Shown in pieces: positions 25,948 to 34,557 of a DNA stretch of 64,000 nucleotides. Under the pieces are notes generated by a model. That model saw only the letters and a program-made list of their open reading frames with translations, did not search any database and was not told the origin of the DNA. Source of the stretch: Halobaculum gomorrense (lineage in GTDB: Archaea > Halobacteriota > Halobacteria > Halobacteriales > Haloferacaceae); assembly GCF_900129775.1 (NCBI RefSeq), contig NZ_FQWV01000008.1, forward strand, positions 62,001-126,000, given 5' to 3'. Position numbers and translations under genes: made by a program. Within the stretch, counting starts at the first letter, position 1. Each line of letters starts with the position of its first letter.

Positions 25948-26016
25948 GCCGGCCGACGGCTGGTCTCGGCGCGCCGACCGCGTTTTCTAAGTAGCCGCAA
26001 CCCCGATCCTCGGTCA

Positions 26017-26892
26017 ATGCCACGCGGACCCGAATGGCTCTCGTTCCGTCGGTACGCGGCGTTCACCACTGGGATGGCGCTGACGCTCATCTCGCTGGGG
26101 ATCTATACCGCGGCAACCGGCTCTGGACTGGCGTGCGCCCAACAGTGGCCGCTGTGCGACGGCGGCGTCCTGCCGCAGTCGATCCCCTCGTTCGTCGAGT
26201 GGTTCCACCGGCTGTGGGCGATGATCACCGGGTTCTTCATCCTCGGCGGTGCGGTGTGGGCGTGGCTCGCCCGCGACCGCCTGTCGAGGCGGGCCCGACA
26301 CGCGGTGACGCTGGCGACGGTGCTCACGCCGTTGCAGGCCGTCTTCGGCGCGATCACGGTGACGCTCAACGGCGCGATCCCCGGCGGCTACTCCGCCCCG
26401 GTCCACGCGGCGCACTTCCTCACGGGGTTCTCCATATTTGCGCTGCTGTCGTACACGACGCTGCTGGCGTACGAGGGGCAGTTCTCGCGGGACACCCTCG
26501 GGCGAAGTCGCCTCGCCGTCGGCGTCGGATCGGTCGGATTGCTTCTCGCGTGGGTGTTCTCCCGGATCGATCCGGTCTCGTCGTACGCGCCCGTCGAGCA
26601 GGCGGCCTTCTTCGCTGTCTCGCTCGTTGCGTTCGCTGCCCTTGTGGCGGCGACGCGGTGGCTGGGCGCACTGGGCGAACTGGTTCCGCGGGCGGCGACC
26701 GGCGCGGCCGCGGTGCTGCTGTTCGTCGGGATGGTCCTCGGTCGGGACATCATTCTCTACACCACGGGCGTCAGATTCGTCAACTGGCTGGCGTTCGCGC
26801 TCGCCGTGGCGCTGACGGTGGGGGCCGCGTGGACGCTTCGCGGCGTCGAGTCCGATGTCGCCGAGTCGGCCTACGGGTCGACCGACGACTGA
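26017..26892 (+). CDS. ctaA: Heme A synthase (COX15/CtaA family)
   Basis: A 291-residue membrane protein that would oxidise heme O to heme A for terminal oxidases. About eight hydrophobic helices are visible. The conserved histidines appear as VEWFHRLWAMITG in the first half and VHAAHFLTGF in the middle; the ATGSGLACAQQWPLCDGG loop with two Cys is typical of the extracellular loop of CtaA proteins. ATG at 26017, with TTTTCTAAG about 30 bases upstream. It stands alone: the next gene, an ABC binding protein, has its own promoter. No oxidase subunit gene is in the window. Confidence 0.9.
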   Translation: MPRGPEWLSFRRYAAFTTGMALTLISLGIYTAATGSGLACAQQWPLCDGGVLPQSIPSFVEWFHRLWAMITGFFILGGAVWAWLARDRLSRRARHAVTLATVLTPLQAVFGAITVTLNGAIPGGYSAPVHAAHFLTGFSIFALLSYTTLLAYEGQFSRDTLGRSRLAVGVGSVGLLLAWVFSRIDPVSSYAPVEQAAFFAVSLVAFAALVAATRWLGALGELVPRAATGAAAVLLFVGMVLGRDIILYTTGVRFVNWLAFALAVALTVGAAWTLRGVESDVAESAYGSTDD

Positions 26893-26951
26893 GCGGCGGG
26901 CTGGCCTCGCCCGCGCAGGCAATTCTTTCACAGTCGGGTCCCACCGAAGAT

Positions 26952-26979
26952 GACTAATAGCAACGCAGGTGTAGACACC
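26952..26979 (+). promoter_or_regulatory. Promoter and dyad operator of the amino-acid ABC operon
   Basis: GACTAATAG (26952-26960) is TATA-like and lies about 30 bases before ATG 26986, implying a leaderless mRNA. Between it and the start is a perfect dyad GGTGTAGACACC (26968-26979, 5-base arms), well placed for a repressor. This also argues against translation from the ATG at 26950, which overlaps the TATA element. Confidence 0.5.
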
Positions 26980-26985
26980 CACGCT

Positions 26986-27789
26986 ATGGACAGACGCACC
27001 TACCTCAAGTCCGCCGGCGCGGCCGGCGCGGCGCTTTCGGTCACCGGTTGCCTCGGCGGCGGCGGCGGGAGCGAGACGATCACGATCGGATCTGACATCC
27101 CCTACCCGCCGTTCGAGATGATGGAAAACGGCGAGGTCACCGGGTTCGACCCGGCGATCGCGCAGGCCGTCTTCACCGACGAACTCGGCTACGAACACTC
27201 GTTCAAGGACACCTCCTTCGACGGCATCATCCAGGCGCTGAACAACGGCAACTTCCGGGTGATCATGTCCGCGATGACGATCACCGAAGAGCGCGCCCAG
27301 GAAGTCGACTTCTCGGATCCGTACTTCACCGCTTACCAGACGATCGCGACGCTCGAGAACTCCGACATCACCTCGAAGGCGGACCTCGCGGGGAAGACCG
27401 TCGGCGTCCAGAAGGGGACGACCGGCGCGGGCGCCGCCGAGCAGCTCAAGTCCGAGCTGAACGGCGACCTCACGATCAAGCGCTACGACACCATCGCGTC
27501 GGCGTTCAACGCCCTGTTGAACAACCAGGTCGCCGCCGTGATCAACGACAACACCGTCAGCGCCGAGTACGTCAGCAAGAACGACGAGGACCTCCGGTTC
27601 GTCGAGGGCGAGGGCGCGGCTGCCGAACAGGGCCGTGAGGCACCGCCGTACCTCACCCTCACCGTCGAGGACTACGGGATCGCGTTCCGCAAGGGGGACG
27701 AGCTCGTCTCCGAGGTGAACGACGCGCTGGCGACGATCAAGGAGAACGGCACGTACGACGACATCTACTCGGAGTACTTCGCCGGCTGA
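26986..27789 (+). CDS. Amino-acid ABC transporter substrate-binding lipoprotein
   Basis: A 267-residue periplasmic-binding-like protein (SBP family 3). The N terminus MDRRTYLKSAGAAG has a Tat-type twin arginine and a lipobox SVTGC with Cys22, so it is probably exported folded and lipid-anchored. The mature domain begins TITIGSDIPYPPFEMME and continues with DPAIAQAVF and VGVQKGTTG, typical of glutamine/arginine-type binding proteins. The start at 26986 is chosen over an in-frame ATG 12 codons upstream because that one sits within the TATA-like element. It is followed by permease and ATPase genes (gap 10 bases, then a 4-base overlap). Ligand identity unknown; a polar amino acid is likely. Confidence 0.9.
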   Translation: MDRRTYLKSAGAAGAALSVTGCLGGGGGSETITIGSDIPYPPFEMMENGEVTGFDPAIAQAVFTDELGYEHSFKDTSFDGIIQALNNGNFRVIMSAMTITEERAQEVDFSDPYFTAYQTIATLENSDITSKADLAGKTVGVQKGTTGAGAAEQLKSELNGDLTIKRYDTIASAFNALLNNQVAAVINDNTVSAEYVSKNDEDLRFVEGEGAAAEQGREAPPYLTLTVEDYGIAFRKGDELVSEVNDALATIKENGTYDDIYSEYFAG

Positions 27790-27799
27790 ACCCAGTTCC

Positions 27800-28666
27800 A
27801 TGGGTACCAGCCACTCGTCCCACGACGCCGAGGCGTCCGGATCGACACAGATCGCTTCCGACGAGACGCTTCGCCGGCTCAGTATGGCCGTCGCCGGAGC
27901 GTTCACGCTGCTCGTGCTCGCGTTCCTCGCGATCCTCTTTTTGGGCGCGTACATCCCCGTCGAGTCGTTCGGCGAGGGGTTCGTCGACTACTCGCTGCTC
28001 GTTCAGATCCTCACGCCGCCGTCGGGGTACTACACCGCGTTTCTCAACGTCATCGGCGTCGTCGTGGTCTCGGCGATCACCTCGGTGATCGCAGGGATCT
28101 TCGTCGGGCTCGGCCGCGTCTCGAAGACGCCGTTCACCGCCCGGATCAGCCGCGCGTACGTGGAGTTCTTCCGCGGGACGCCGTTGTTGTTCCAGCTCAT
28201 CGCCGTGTACTACGGCATCCCGGCGCTGTTCGGCACGGGTAACTTCCCGATCCAGAACTTCGGATGGCCGGCGGCCGTCATCGGGCTCACGCTGAACCAC
28301 GCCGCCTACACGGGCGAGGCGGTCCGCGGCGGGATCGAGTCGATCCCGGAGGGGCAAATGGAGGCCGCACGGACGCTCGGGATGGGCTACGTGCAGTCGA
28401 TGCGGGAGGTGATCCTCCCGCAGGCGTGGCGCAACGCCGTCCCCGCCGTCGGCAACGACATGATCATCCTGGTGAAGGACACGTCGCTACTCACGGTCAT
28501 CGCGTTCCCCGAACTCATCAGCCAGTGGCAGTACACCTACTCCAACACGTTCGATGCGTGGACGCCGCTGGTCGTCGTGGGCGCGCTGTACCTGCTCATC
28601 ACGGTGCCGCTGTCGTCGATCGTTCAGCGCGCCGGCAGCGTCGTCGAGACGGGTGATCGGCGATGA
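27800..28666 (+). CDS. Amino-acid ABC transporter permease
   Basis: A 288-residue polar-amino-acid permease of the HisM/GlnP type. A polar N-terminal 30 residues precedes about five or six helices. The EAA loop that contacts the ATPase is IPEGQMEAARTLGM. The family's N-terminal helix pair ARISRAYVEFFRGTPLLFQL is well conserved. A single permease gene implies a homodimer. Stop and ATPase start overlap (ATGA at 28663-28666), so the genes are translationally coupled. Confidence 0.92.
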   Translation: MGTSHSSHDAEASGSTQIASDETLRRLSMAVAGAFTLLVLAFLAILFLGAYIPVESFGEGFVDYSLLVQILTPPSGYYTAFLNVIGVVVVSAITSVIAGIFVGLGRVSKTPFTARISRAYVEFFRGTPLLFQLIAVYYGIPALFGTGNFPIQNFGWPAAVIGLTLNHAAYTGEAVRGGIESIPEGQMEAARTLGMGYVQSMREVILPQAWRNAVPAVGNDMIILVKDTSLLTVIAFPELISQWQYTYSNTFDAWTPLVVVGALYLLITVPLSSIVQRAGSVVETGDRR

Positions 28667-29403
28667 GCGATCGGCCCCACCTGCTGGAGTTCGAACGGGT
28701 GAACAAGTACTTCGGCGAGACGCACGTGCTGAAGGACATCGACCTCGAGGTCGACGAACGGGAGGTCGCCGTCGTCATCGGCCCCTCCGGCTCTGGGAAG
28801 TCGACGCTCCTGCGGTGTACGAACCGGCTGGAGGAGATCCAGTCGGGGGAGATCCGATTGGACGGCACACCGATCACCGCTCCGGACGCGGATGTCGACC
28901 GACTCCGCCAGCGCATCGGGATGGTGTTCCAATCGTTCAACCTCTTCCCGCACAAGACCGCCCTCGGGAACGTCTCGCTCGCGCCGATCGAAGTGAAGGG
29001 CATCCCCGAATCAAAAGCGCGCGAGCGCGCCCGTACCCTCCTTGAGCGCGTCGGGCTCGGCGATCAGACCGACTCGTACCCGAGCGAGCTGTCGGGGGGA
29101 CAACAGCAACGGGTCGCCATCGCCCGCGCACTGGCGATGGATCCGGAAGTCATGCTGTTCGACGAGGTGACCAGCGCGCTCGACCCCGAACTGGTCGGGG
29201 AAGTGCTGGAGGTAATGCACGACCTCGCCGACGAGGGGATGACGATGATGGTCGTCACCCACGAGATGGGCTTCGCCCGCGAGGTTGCCGACACGATCAC
29301 GCTGATGGCCGACGGCGAGCTCGTCGAGCGGACGCCCCCCGAGCAGTTCTTCGACCAGCCGACGACCGACCGCGGACAGCAGTTCCTCTCAAAACTGCTG
29401 TAA
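28663..29403 (+). CDS. Amino-acid ABC transporter ATP-binding protein (GlnQ-like)
   Basis: A 246-residue ABC ATPase. Walker A GPSGSGKST (about residues 43-51), Q loop VFQSFNLFPH, signature LSGGQQQRVAIARAL, Walker B VMLFDEVTSALD and the switch His in VVTHEMGF are all intact. It closes the three-gene operon that starts at 26986. The next gene (29576) has its own promoter, 172 bases downstream. Length is normal for the GlnQ/HisP group. Confidence 0.94.
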   Translation: MSDRPHLLEFERVNKYFGETHVLKDIDLEVDEREVAVVIGPSGSGKSTLLRCTNRLEEIQSGEIRLDGTPITAPDADVDRLRQRIGMVFQSFNLFPHKTALGNVSLAPIEVKGIPESKARERARTLLERVGLGDQTDSYPSELSGGQQQRVAIARALAMDPEVMLFDEVTSALDPELVGEVLEVMHDLADEGMTMMVVTHEMGFAREVADTITLMADGELVERTPPEQFFDQPTTDRGQQFLSKLL

Positions 29404-29521
29404 CCCCGTTACATCCCCCGGTCTGGTGGAACGCGGATCCGGCTGACGAGTGGCACGCCGCCGGACCGATGACGGGCCACGAATCCGGGACGCCGACCGC
29501 GTTCGGTGTGGGGAATCTGCG

Positions 29522-29551
29522 GGTATGTGATACCGTACCCCAGCATATAAG
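29522..29551 (+). promoter_or_regulatory. Promoter and dyad operator of the peptide ABC operon
   Basis: ATATAAG (29545-29551) is a good TATA box about 30 bases before ATG 29576. Just upstream lies a perfect dyad GGTATGTGATACC (29522-29534, 5-base arms, 3-base spacer), placed for an activator or repressor next to the BRE. Confidence 0.5.
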
Positions 29552-29575
29552 AGGTCGTCTCACATCCTTCCGGGC

Positions 29576-31225
29576 ATGGCTGAGAAAGACACGAGTAGAC
29601 GGCGGTTCCTCCAGGCAGCGGGTTCGGCGACTGCGGCGGTCGCTCTCGCCGGCTGTTCGGGTACCGGCGGCGAGTCGTCGCCGACCGAGGAACCGACGGA
29701 TACGAGCGGGGATTCGATGCAGACGACTGAGCCCCAGCAGACGATCGAGCGGCCGGAGCCCTCGACGCGCGACGGGTACCTCCAGCGGGCCAACCGCCAC
29801 TGCCACGACCAGGCGCCGTGGGTGTTCCTCCACCGCCAGTACTCCGTGTACGGCGTCTCCGACGACATCAACTGGCAGCCGCGCCGTGACGAGCGCGTCG
29901 ACGCGTACGCCATCGAGCCGGCGACTGACTCCGGCGACAGCGCGGTGATGACGCAGTCGCAAATGGACTCGGGGCTCGACCCGCAGGACCACCGCGAGAC
30001 GCCGACGGACAACATCGTCCTCCAAGCGTACGAGGGGCTGCTCGAGCGCGACCGCCAGGGGGCGATCATCGAGGTGCTGGCGACCGACTACCGGCGCCTC
30101 GACGAGACGACAGTACAGTTCACCGTCCGCGACAACGTCTCGTTCCACTCGGGTGACTCCCTGACGCCCGAAGACGTGGCCTACTCGATCAACCGGATCG
30201 TGAAGGAGTCCGTGGGCATCGCCTCGCCGCAGTCCGACCAGCTTGTCGGCGTCGCCGGCGCGGAAGTGGCATCGTCCGACGACCGGACGGTGAACGTGAA
30301 CCTCACCGGGCTCAACCCCATCGTGTTCCAGTCGTTCGCCACCTACTGCGACATCATGAACAAGTCGTGGGTGACGAGCCACGACAACGCGTACATCAAC
30401 CAGAACATGGAGGGGACCGGCCCGTTCAAGCTGGCGAACTACGAGCAGGGCGTCGCCGTCGAGTTCACCCGCAACGACAACTACTGGCAGGAGGCGGCGG
30501 CCCTCTCGGGGTTCACGATCAACGCCGCGAGCGAGTCGTCGACGCGCGTGAACCGACTGCTCGCCGGCGAGTCCGACATCATCGTCAACGTCCCCCCGCA
30601 GGAGGTCTCGCGAGTCAACAACAACGACGGCACGTCCGTCTCCGCCGTTCCGTCCACGCGCGTCATCTTCAACGCGATGCGGTACGACGTCGAACCGTTC
30701 GTCTCCCCGCTGTTCCGGCAGGCGGTCAACTACGCCGTCGACCTCGAGTCGATCGTGCAGAACGTCCTCCAGACGTTCGGCGACCCGACCGGGCAGCCGA
30801 CGCTGGAAGGCTTCTTCGGGTACAACCCCGACCTCGACCCGTACCCGCGCGACCTCGACCGCGCCGAGCAGCTGGTCGAGGAGTCCGGCTACGCCGGCGC
30901 CGAGATCGAGCTGATTACGCCGATCGGACGCTACCTGAAGGACGTCGAGATCGCTCAAGCGGTCGCCGCCCAGGTCGACGAGCTCCCGAACGTCACCGCG
31001 AGGGCGCGCCAGGTCGAGTTCTCGACGCTCGTCAGCCAGGTGACGACGGGCAAGATAGAGGACAAGCCCCACTGGTACCTGCTCGGGTGGGGGAACGCGA
31101 CGTTCGACGCGGTCCAGACGATCCAGCCGCTCCTCGCGAGCGACGGGGCGCTCACGTCGTACAAGAACGACGAGCTCGACCGCCTGCTCGACGAAGCGCA
31201 GAGTCTCCCAAGCGAGAGCAACTAG
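29576..31225 (+). CDS. Oligopeptide/dipeptide ABC binding lipoprotein, apparently circularly permuted
   Basis: A 549-residue SBP family 5 protein (DppA/OppA-like). Tat twin arginine RRRFLQ and lipobox ALAGC (Cys27) are followed by a polar linker. Residues about 65-113 (DGYLQRANRHCHDQAPWVFL ... VYGVSDDINWQPR) correspond to the segment that normally ends proteins of this family. Only then does the usual N-terminal part start (SGLDPQDHRETP ... AYEGLL, about 123-160), and the protein stops at LDRLLDEAQSLPSESN, exactly before the place where that tail would be expected. The permease begins 6 bases after the stop, so no lost tail lies downstream. The domain content is complete but in permuted order. 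It should bind a peptide or similar ligand. Confidence 0.88.
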   Translation: MAEKDTSRRRFLQAAGSATAAVALAGCSGTGGESSPTEEPTDTSGDSMQTTEPQQTIERPEPSTRDGYLQRANRHCHDQAPWVFLHRQYSVYGVSDDINWQPRRDERVDAYAIEPATDSGDSAVMTQSQMDSGLDPQDHRETPTDNIVLQAYEGLLERDRQGAIIEVLATDYRRLDETTVQFTVRDNVSFHSGDSLTPEDVAYSINRIVKESVGIASPQSDQLVGVAGAEVASSDDRTVNVNLTGLNPIVFQSFATYCDIMNKSWVTSHDNAYINQNMEGTGPFKLANYEQGVAVEFTRNDNYWQEAAALSGFTINAASESSTRVNRLLAGESDIIVNVPPQEVSRVNNNDGTSVSAVPSTRVIFNAMRYDVEPFVSPLFRQAVNYAVDLESIVQNVLQTFGDPTGQPTLEGFFGYNPDLDPYPRDLDRAEQLVEESGYAGAEIELITPIGRYLKDVEIAQAVAAQVDELPNVTARARQVEFSTLVSQVTTGKIEDKPHWYLLGWGNATFDAVQTIQPLLASDGALTSYKNDELDRLLDEAQSLPSESN

Positions 31226-31231
31226 GCCGTC

Positions 31232-32224
31232 ATGGGTTACGGTCGATTTCTTCTCAAACGCGGTGTACAGGGAGTGGGAGTCGTCTGGGGAGTCGTGACC
31301 GTCGTGTTCCTCCTGCGATTCATCACGCCGGGGTCGCCGATCGACACCGTGGCGCCGCTCGACGCGAGTCAGGAGACGCGACGACAGATCGCGAGAGAGC
31401 TGGGACTAAACCAGCCGCTGTACGTCCAGTATTTGGACTACATCTGGGAACTCCTCCATGGCAACATGGGGTACTCGTACATTTCGAGCATCCCCGCGTC
31501 GGTACAGGTGTTCCAGAAGCTGCCGGCGACGCTGGAGTTGGCGGTCGCCGCGAGCGTCGTCGCGATCGTCCTCTCGATCCCGCTGGGGGTCGTCTCGGCC
31601 ACGCGCCGTCACCAGCCGGCGGACTACGCGGCAACGTCGTTCTCGCTGTTGGGCATCTCGACGCCGAACTTCTGGCTGGGGATCATGCTCGTGCTCATGT
31701 TCGCGGTCGAACTGAACGTCTTCCCGACCAGCGGGCGCGCCTACGGGTTCATGCAGTCGCTGGCGGCGATCACCGGCCCGAGGCCGTTCTTCACAGTTGT
31801 GACCGCGTGGGTCGCGTCGCTGTTCCTGCCGGCGATCACGCTGGGGACGTACTTCACGGCGCTCATCACCCGGCTCGTTCGCTCGGGGATGCTCGACGAG
31901 CTATCGTCGGGGTACGTACGCGCGACGCGAGCGAAGGGGCTACCCGAGACGCTGGTCCGCTACAAACACGTGCTTCGAAACACGCTCGTCCCGGTCGTGA
32001 CCGTCCTCGGCCTCCAGTTGGGGACGCTCATTGGGGGCGCGGTCATCACGGAGGCCGTCTTCGCGTGGCCCGGACTCGGCAGTGAGATCATCCGCGCAAT
32101 CAACGCCCGTGACTGGCCGATCCTCCAAGGGAGCCTCATCGTCATCGGGACGGGGTTCGTCCTGCTCAACATCGTGGTCGACGCGCTGTACGCGTACCTC
32201 GACCCGCGGGTGGTGGCCGAATGA
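31232..32224 (+). CDS. dppB: Peptide ABC transporter permease 1 (DppB-like)
   Basis: A 330-residue permease. N-terminal GYGRFLLKRGVQGVGVVWGV is the family's first helix; the long extracytoplasmic loop that follows includes ARELGLNQPLYVQYLDYIW. Five more helices contain the EAA-like loop SSGYVRATRAKGLPETLVR. It forms a heterodimer with the next gene's product and overlaps it by four bases (ATGA at 32221-32224). Length is typical for DppB-type subunits. Confidence 0.93.
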   Translation: MGYGRFLLKRGVQGVGVVWGVVTVVFLLRFITPGSPIDTVAPLDASQETRRQIARELGLNQPLYVQYLDYIWELLHGNMGYSYISSIPASVQVFQKLPATLELAVAASVVAIVLSIPLGVVSATRRHQPADYAATSFSLLGISTPNFWLGIMLVLMFAVELNVFPTSGRAYGFMQSLAAITGPRPFFTVVTAWVASLFLPAITLGTYFTALITRLVRSGMLDELSSGYVRATRAKGLPETLVRYKHVLRNTLVPVVTVLGLQLGTLIGGAVITEAVFAWPGLGSEIIRAINARDWPILQGSLIVIGTGFVLLNIVVDALYAYLDPRVVAE

Positions 32225-33294
32225 AGATCGGACCGCTCTCGATCTCGCCGCGCACGATCCGGAACCTCCGCAAGGAGTTCCGGTCGTCGGGACTCGCGCG
32301 GATCGGCGTGGTGCTCATCGCCCTGGTGGTGCTCGCGGCGGTGTTCGCGCCGCTGATCGCCCCGCACAACCCGCGAACGCAGAATCTCGATCGCGCGCAG
32401 TTGCCTCCGCTGGGATTCACCGACACCGAGCAACAGACCCAAACCAAGATCGTGGACGGGAGCGTGCAGACCGTGACGCGAAACGTCACCGTGAACGCGA
32501 CGGCGACGTACCCGCTCGGGACGAACGCCCTGGGGCAGGACATGCTGTCTCGGGTTATCTACGGCGCGCGGACATCACTGCTGGTCGGATTGCTCGGGAC
32601 GGTTCTGGCGGCGCTGCTCGGCGTCACCGTCGGGCTGACGGCGGGATACTACCGCGGTCGGATCGACGACGCGCTGATGCGAACGGCCGACGTGTCGCTG
32701 GCGTTCCCGTCGCTCGTGCTCGCCATCGCGCTGATCGGGCTGTTCAGTCGCTTCCAGGCGGACGTGGCCTACCGGGTGAGCGACCCGCTCGTCACCTCGG
32801 GGCTCGCGGGGTGGTTCCGCGACATGGTCGGCTTGCCGACGCCGATGCCGGAGACGTTCGTCATCCCGACGGTCGTGGTCCTCGTCGTCGGGTTCGTGAA
32901 CTGGGTGTGGTTCGCTCGCATCGCGCGCGGCGAGGCGCTCTCTATCCGCGAGGAGGAGTACGTGAAGGCCGCCCGCGCGCTGGGCGGCAGCGACGTGCGG
33001 ATCGTCTTCCGGCACGTCCTGCCGAACGCCATCACGCCGATCCTCGTGCTGGCGACCATCCAGGTCGCTGCGATCATCCTGTTGGAATCGTCGCTGTCGT
33101 TCCTCGGCTTCTCCGGGACGACGCTCTCGTGGGGCTTCGACATTGCGCAAGGACGTGGCTACCTCTCGTCGTCGTGGTGGATCGCAACGATGCCCGGGAT
33201 CGCGATCGTGCTCTCGGTCATCGGCATCAACCTCGTGGGCGACTGGCTCCGCGACGCGCTCGATCCGGGTATCGAGGGCGAGGGGGGGATGTAG
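32221..33294 (+). CDS. dppC: Peptide ABC transporter permease 2 (DppC-like)
   Basis: A 357-residue permease partner of the preceding gene. The N terminus has a first helix followed by an extracytoplasmic loop longer than in bacterial DppC (residues about 45-95, including DTEQQTQTKIVDGS), then YPLGTNALGQDMLSRVIYGA typical of DppC. The EAA loop reads EEYVKAARALGGSDVRIVFR. The stop codon is immediately followed by the ATG of the first ATPase gene (33295), with no gap. Confidence 0.93.
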   Translation: MKIGPLSISPRTIRNLRKEFRSSGLARIGVVLIALVVLAAVFAPLIAPHNPRTQNLDRAQLPPLGFTDTEQQTQTKIVDGSVQTVTRNVTVNATATYPLGTNALGQDMLSRVIYGARTSLLVGLLGTVLAALLGVTVGLTAGYYRGRIDDALMRTADVSLAFPSLVLAIALIGLFSRFQADVAYRVSDPLVTSGLAGWFRDMVGLPTPMPETFVIPTVVVLVVGFVNWVWFARIARGEALSIREEEYVKAARALGGSDVRIVFRHVLPNAITPILVLATIQVAAIILLESSLSFLGFSGTTLSWGFDIAQGRGYLSSSWWIATMPGIAIVLSVIGINLVGDWLRDALDPGIEGEGGM

Positions 33295-34557
33295 ATGAGC
33301 GAACCCGCTCCCGCCACAGCGCGCGCCGGCGCCGCCGACGGGCACGGTGCCCCGGAGGGGAACCCGGACGACGTGCTTCGCGTCCGGAACCTCTCGACGC
33401 GCTTTTTCACCGAGGAGGGGCAGATCAACGCCGTCGAGTCGGTCGACTTCACCGTCCGCGACGGCGAGGTGTTCGGCATCGTTGGCGAATCCGGTTCCGG
33501 GAAGTCGGTGGCTGCGCTGTCGCTCATCGATCTGGTCGACTCGCCGGGCCGGATCACCTCCGGCGAGGTGTGGTACCGCGACGCCGACCTCGCCGACGAG
33601 TTCCGCGACGACCTGCCCGAGGCCGTCGACGGCGACTTCGTCGACACCCGACGGCTCCCCGAGGGCGTCCGGCGCGCGCTGCGCGGGCCGGCGTTCTCGA
33701 TGGTGTTCCAGGACCCGATGTCCTCGCTGAACCCCTCGATCACCGTCGGCGAGCAGATCGCCGAGGCCGTCGAAGTCCAACGGCGCGCGCGCGCGAACCC
33801 GCGCAGCACCCGCTCGCGCACCCAGGAGTACGGGATGGGTCGACTCATCGTCGACACCCTGCTTCCCAACCGCGGGTACACCTCCGAGTCGAGCATGAAC
33901 CGCGCGATCGAACTGCTCGAACAGGTCGGCATCCCCGACCCCGCCGAGCGCGCCCACGAGTACCCGCACCAGTTCTCCGGCGGGATGCTCCAGCGCGCCA
34001 TGATCGCGCAGGCGCTGGCCGGCGAGCCGGACGTGCTGATCGCCGACGAGCCGACGACCGCGCTCGACGTGACGATCCAAGCGCAGATTTTGAACCTCCT
34101 GCGCGACCTGCAAGAGGAGCAGGACACCTCCGTCGTGATGATCACCCACGACTTGGGCGTCATCGCCCGGATGTGCAACCGCGTCGGCGTCATGTACGCG
34201 GGACAAGTCGTCGAGCGCGGTACGCTCGCGGACGTGTTCGAGTCGCCCGTTCACCCCTACACGGAGGGACTCATCGGCTCGATTCCGGACCTCGACGATC
34301 CGGATCCCCGACTCCAGCCGATCGGGGGGAACGTCCCCTCGCTGCTGGACGAGGAGATGGGCGGCCGCTGCTTTTTCGCCGACCGCTGTCCGAAGGCGAT
34401 GTCCGACTGCCTGCAGGACATCCCGGAGTACGCCGCAGACGAGGGATGCGACGACCACGCCGTCAGGTGCGTACTCGCTGAACGCGAGTACAGCGAGGCG
34501 GACGCGCTCCCGGCGGACTACTTCGACCGCAACAAGGAGGTGCGGGGCGATGAGTGA
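33295..34557 (+). CDS. dppD: Peptide ABC transporter ATP-binding protein 1 (DppD-like)
   Basis: A 420-residue ABC ATPase. Walker A GESGSGKS, Q loop MVFQDPMSSLNPS, signature FSGGMLQRAMIAQAL, Walker B VLIADEPTTALD and switch His in MITHDLGV are intact. An insertion of about 60 residues follows the first beta sheet compared with bacterial DppD (region around HPY linker and RRARANPRSTRSR). The C-terminal oligopeptide domain with its cysteines is present (GGRCFFADRCPKAMSDC ... CDDHAVRC). Its stop overlaps the start of the second ATPase gene by eight bases. Confidence 0.93.
   Translation: MSEPAPATARAGAADGHGAPEGNPDDVLRVRNLSTRFFTEEGQINAVESVDFTVRDGEVFGIVGESGSGKSVAALSLIDLVDSPGRITSGEVWYRDADLADEFRDDLPEAVDGDFVDTRRLPEGVRRALRGPAFSMVFQDPMSSLNPSITVGEQIAEAVEVQRRARANPRSTRSRTQEYGMGRLIVDTLLPNRGYTSESSMNRAIELLEQVGIPDPAERAHEYPHQFSGGMLQRAMIAQALAGEPDVLIADEPTTALDVTIQAQILNLLRDLQEEQDTSVVMITHDLGVIARMCNRVGVMYAGQVVERGTLADVFESPVHPYTEGLIGSIPDLDDPDPRLQPIGGNVPSLLDEEMGGRCFFADRCPKAMSDCLQDIPEYAADEGCDDHAVRCVLAEREYSEADALPADYFDRNKEVRGDE

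Noticed and set aside
26950-26988. Upstream ATG at 26950 as start of the amino-acid binding protein
   Set aside because: It overlaps the TATA-like GACTAATAG, and the 12 extra residues would push the Tat signal away from the N terminus.
29576-31232. Idea that the peptide-binding protein is simply frameshifted or truncated at its 3' end
   Set aside because: The missing tail block is not downstream in any frame, because the permease starts 6 bases after the stop, and the block is found intact near the N terminus.
30367-32085. A 572-codon frame across the peptide-binding gene and permease
   Set aside because: Arg/Pro/Gly-rich without motifs; both overlapping genes have clear family sequences.
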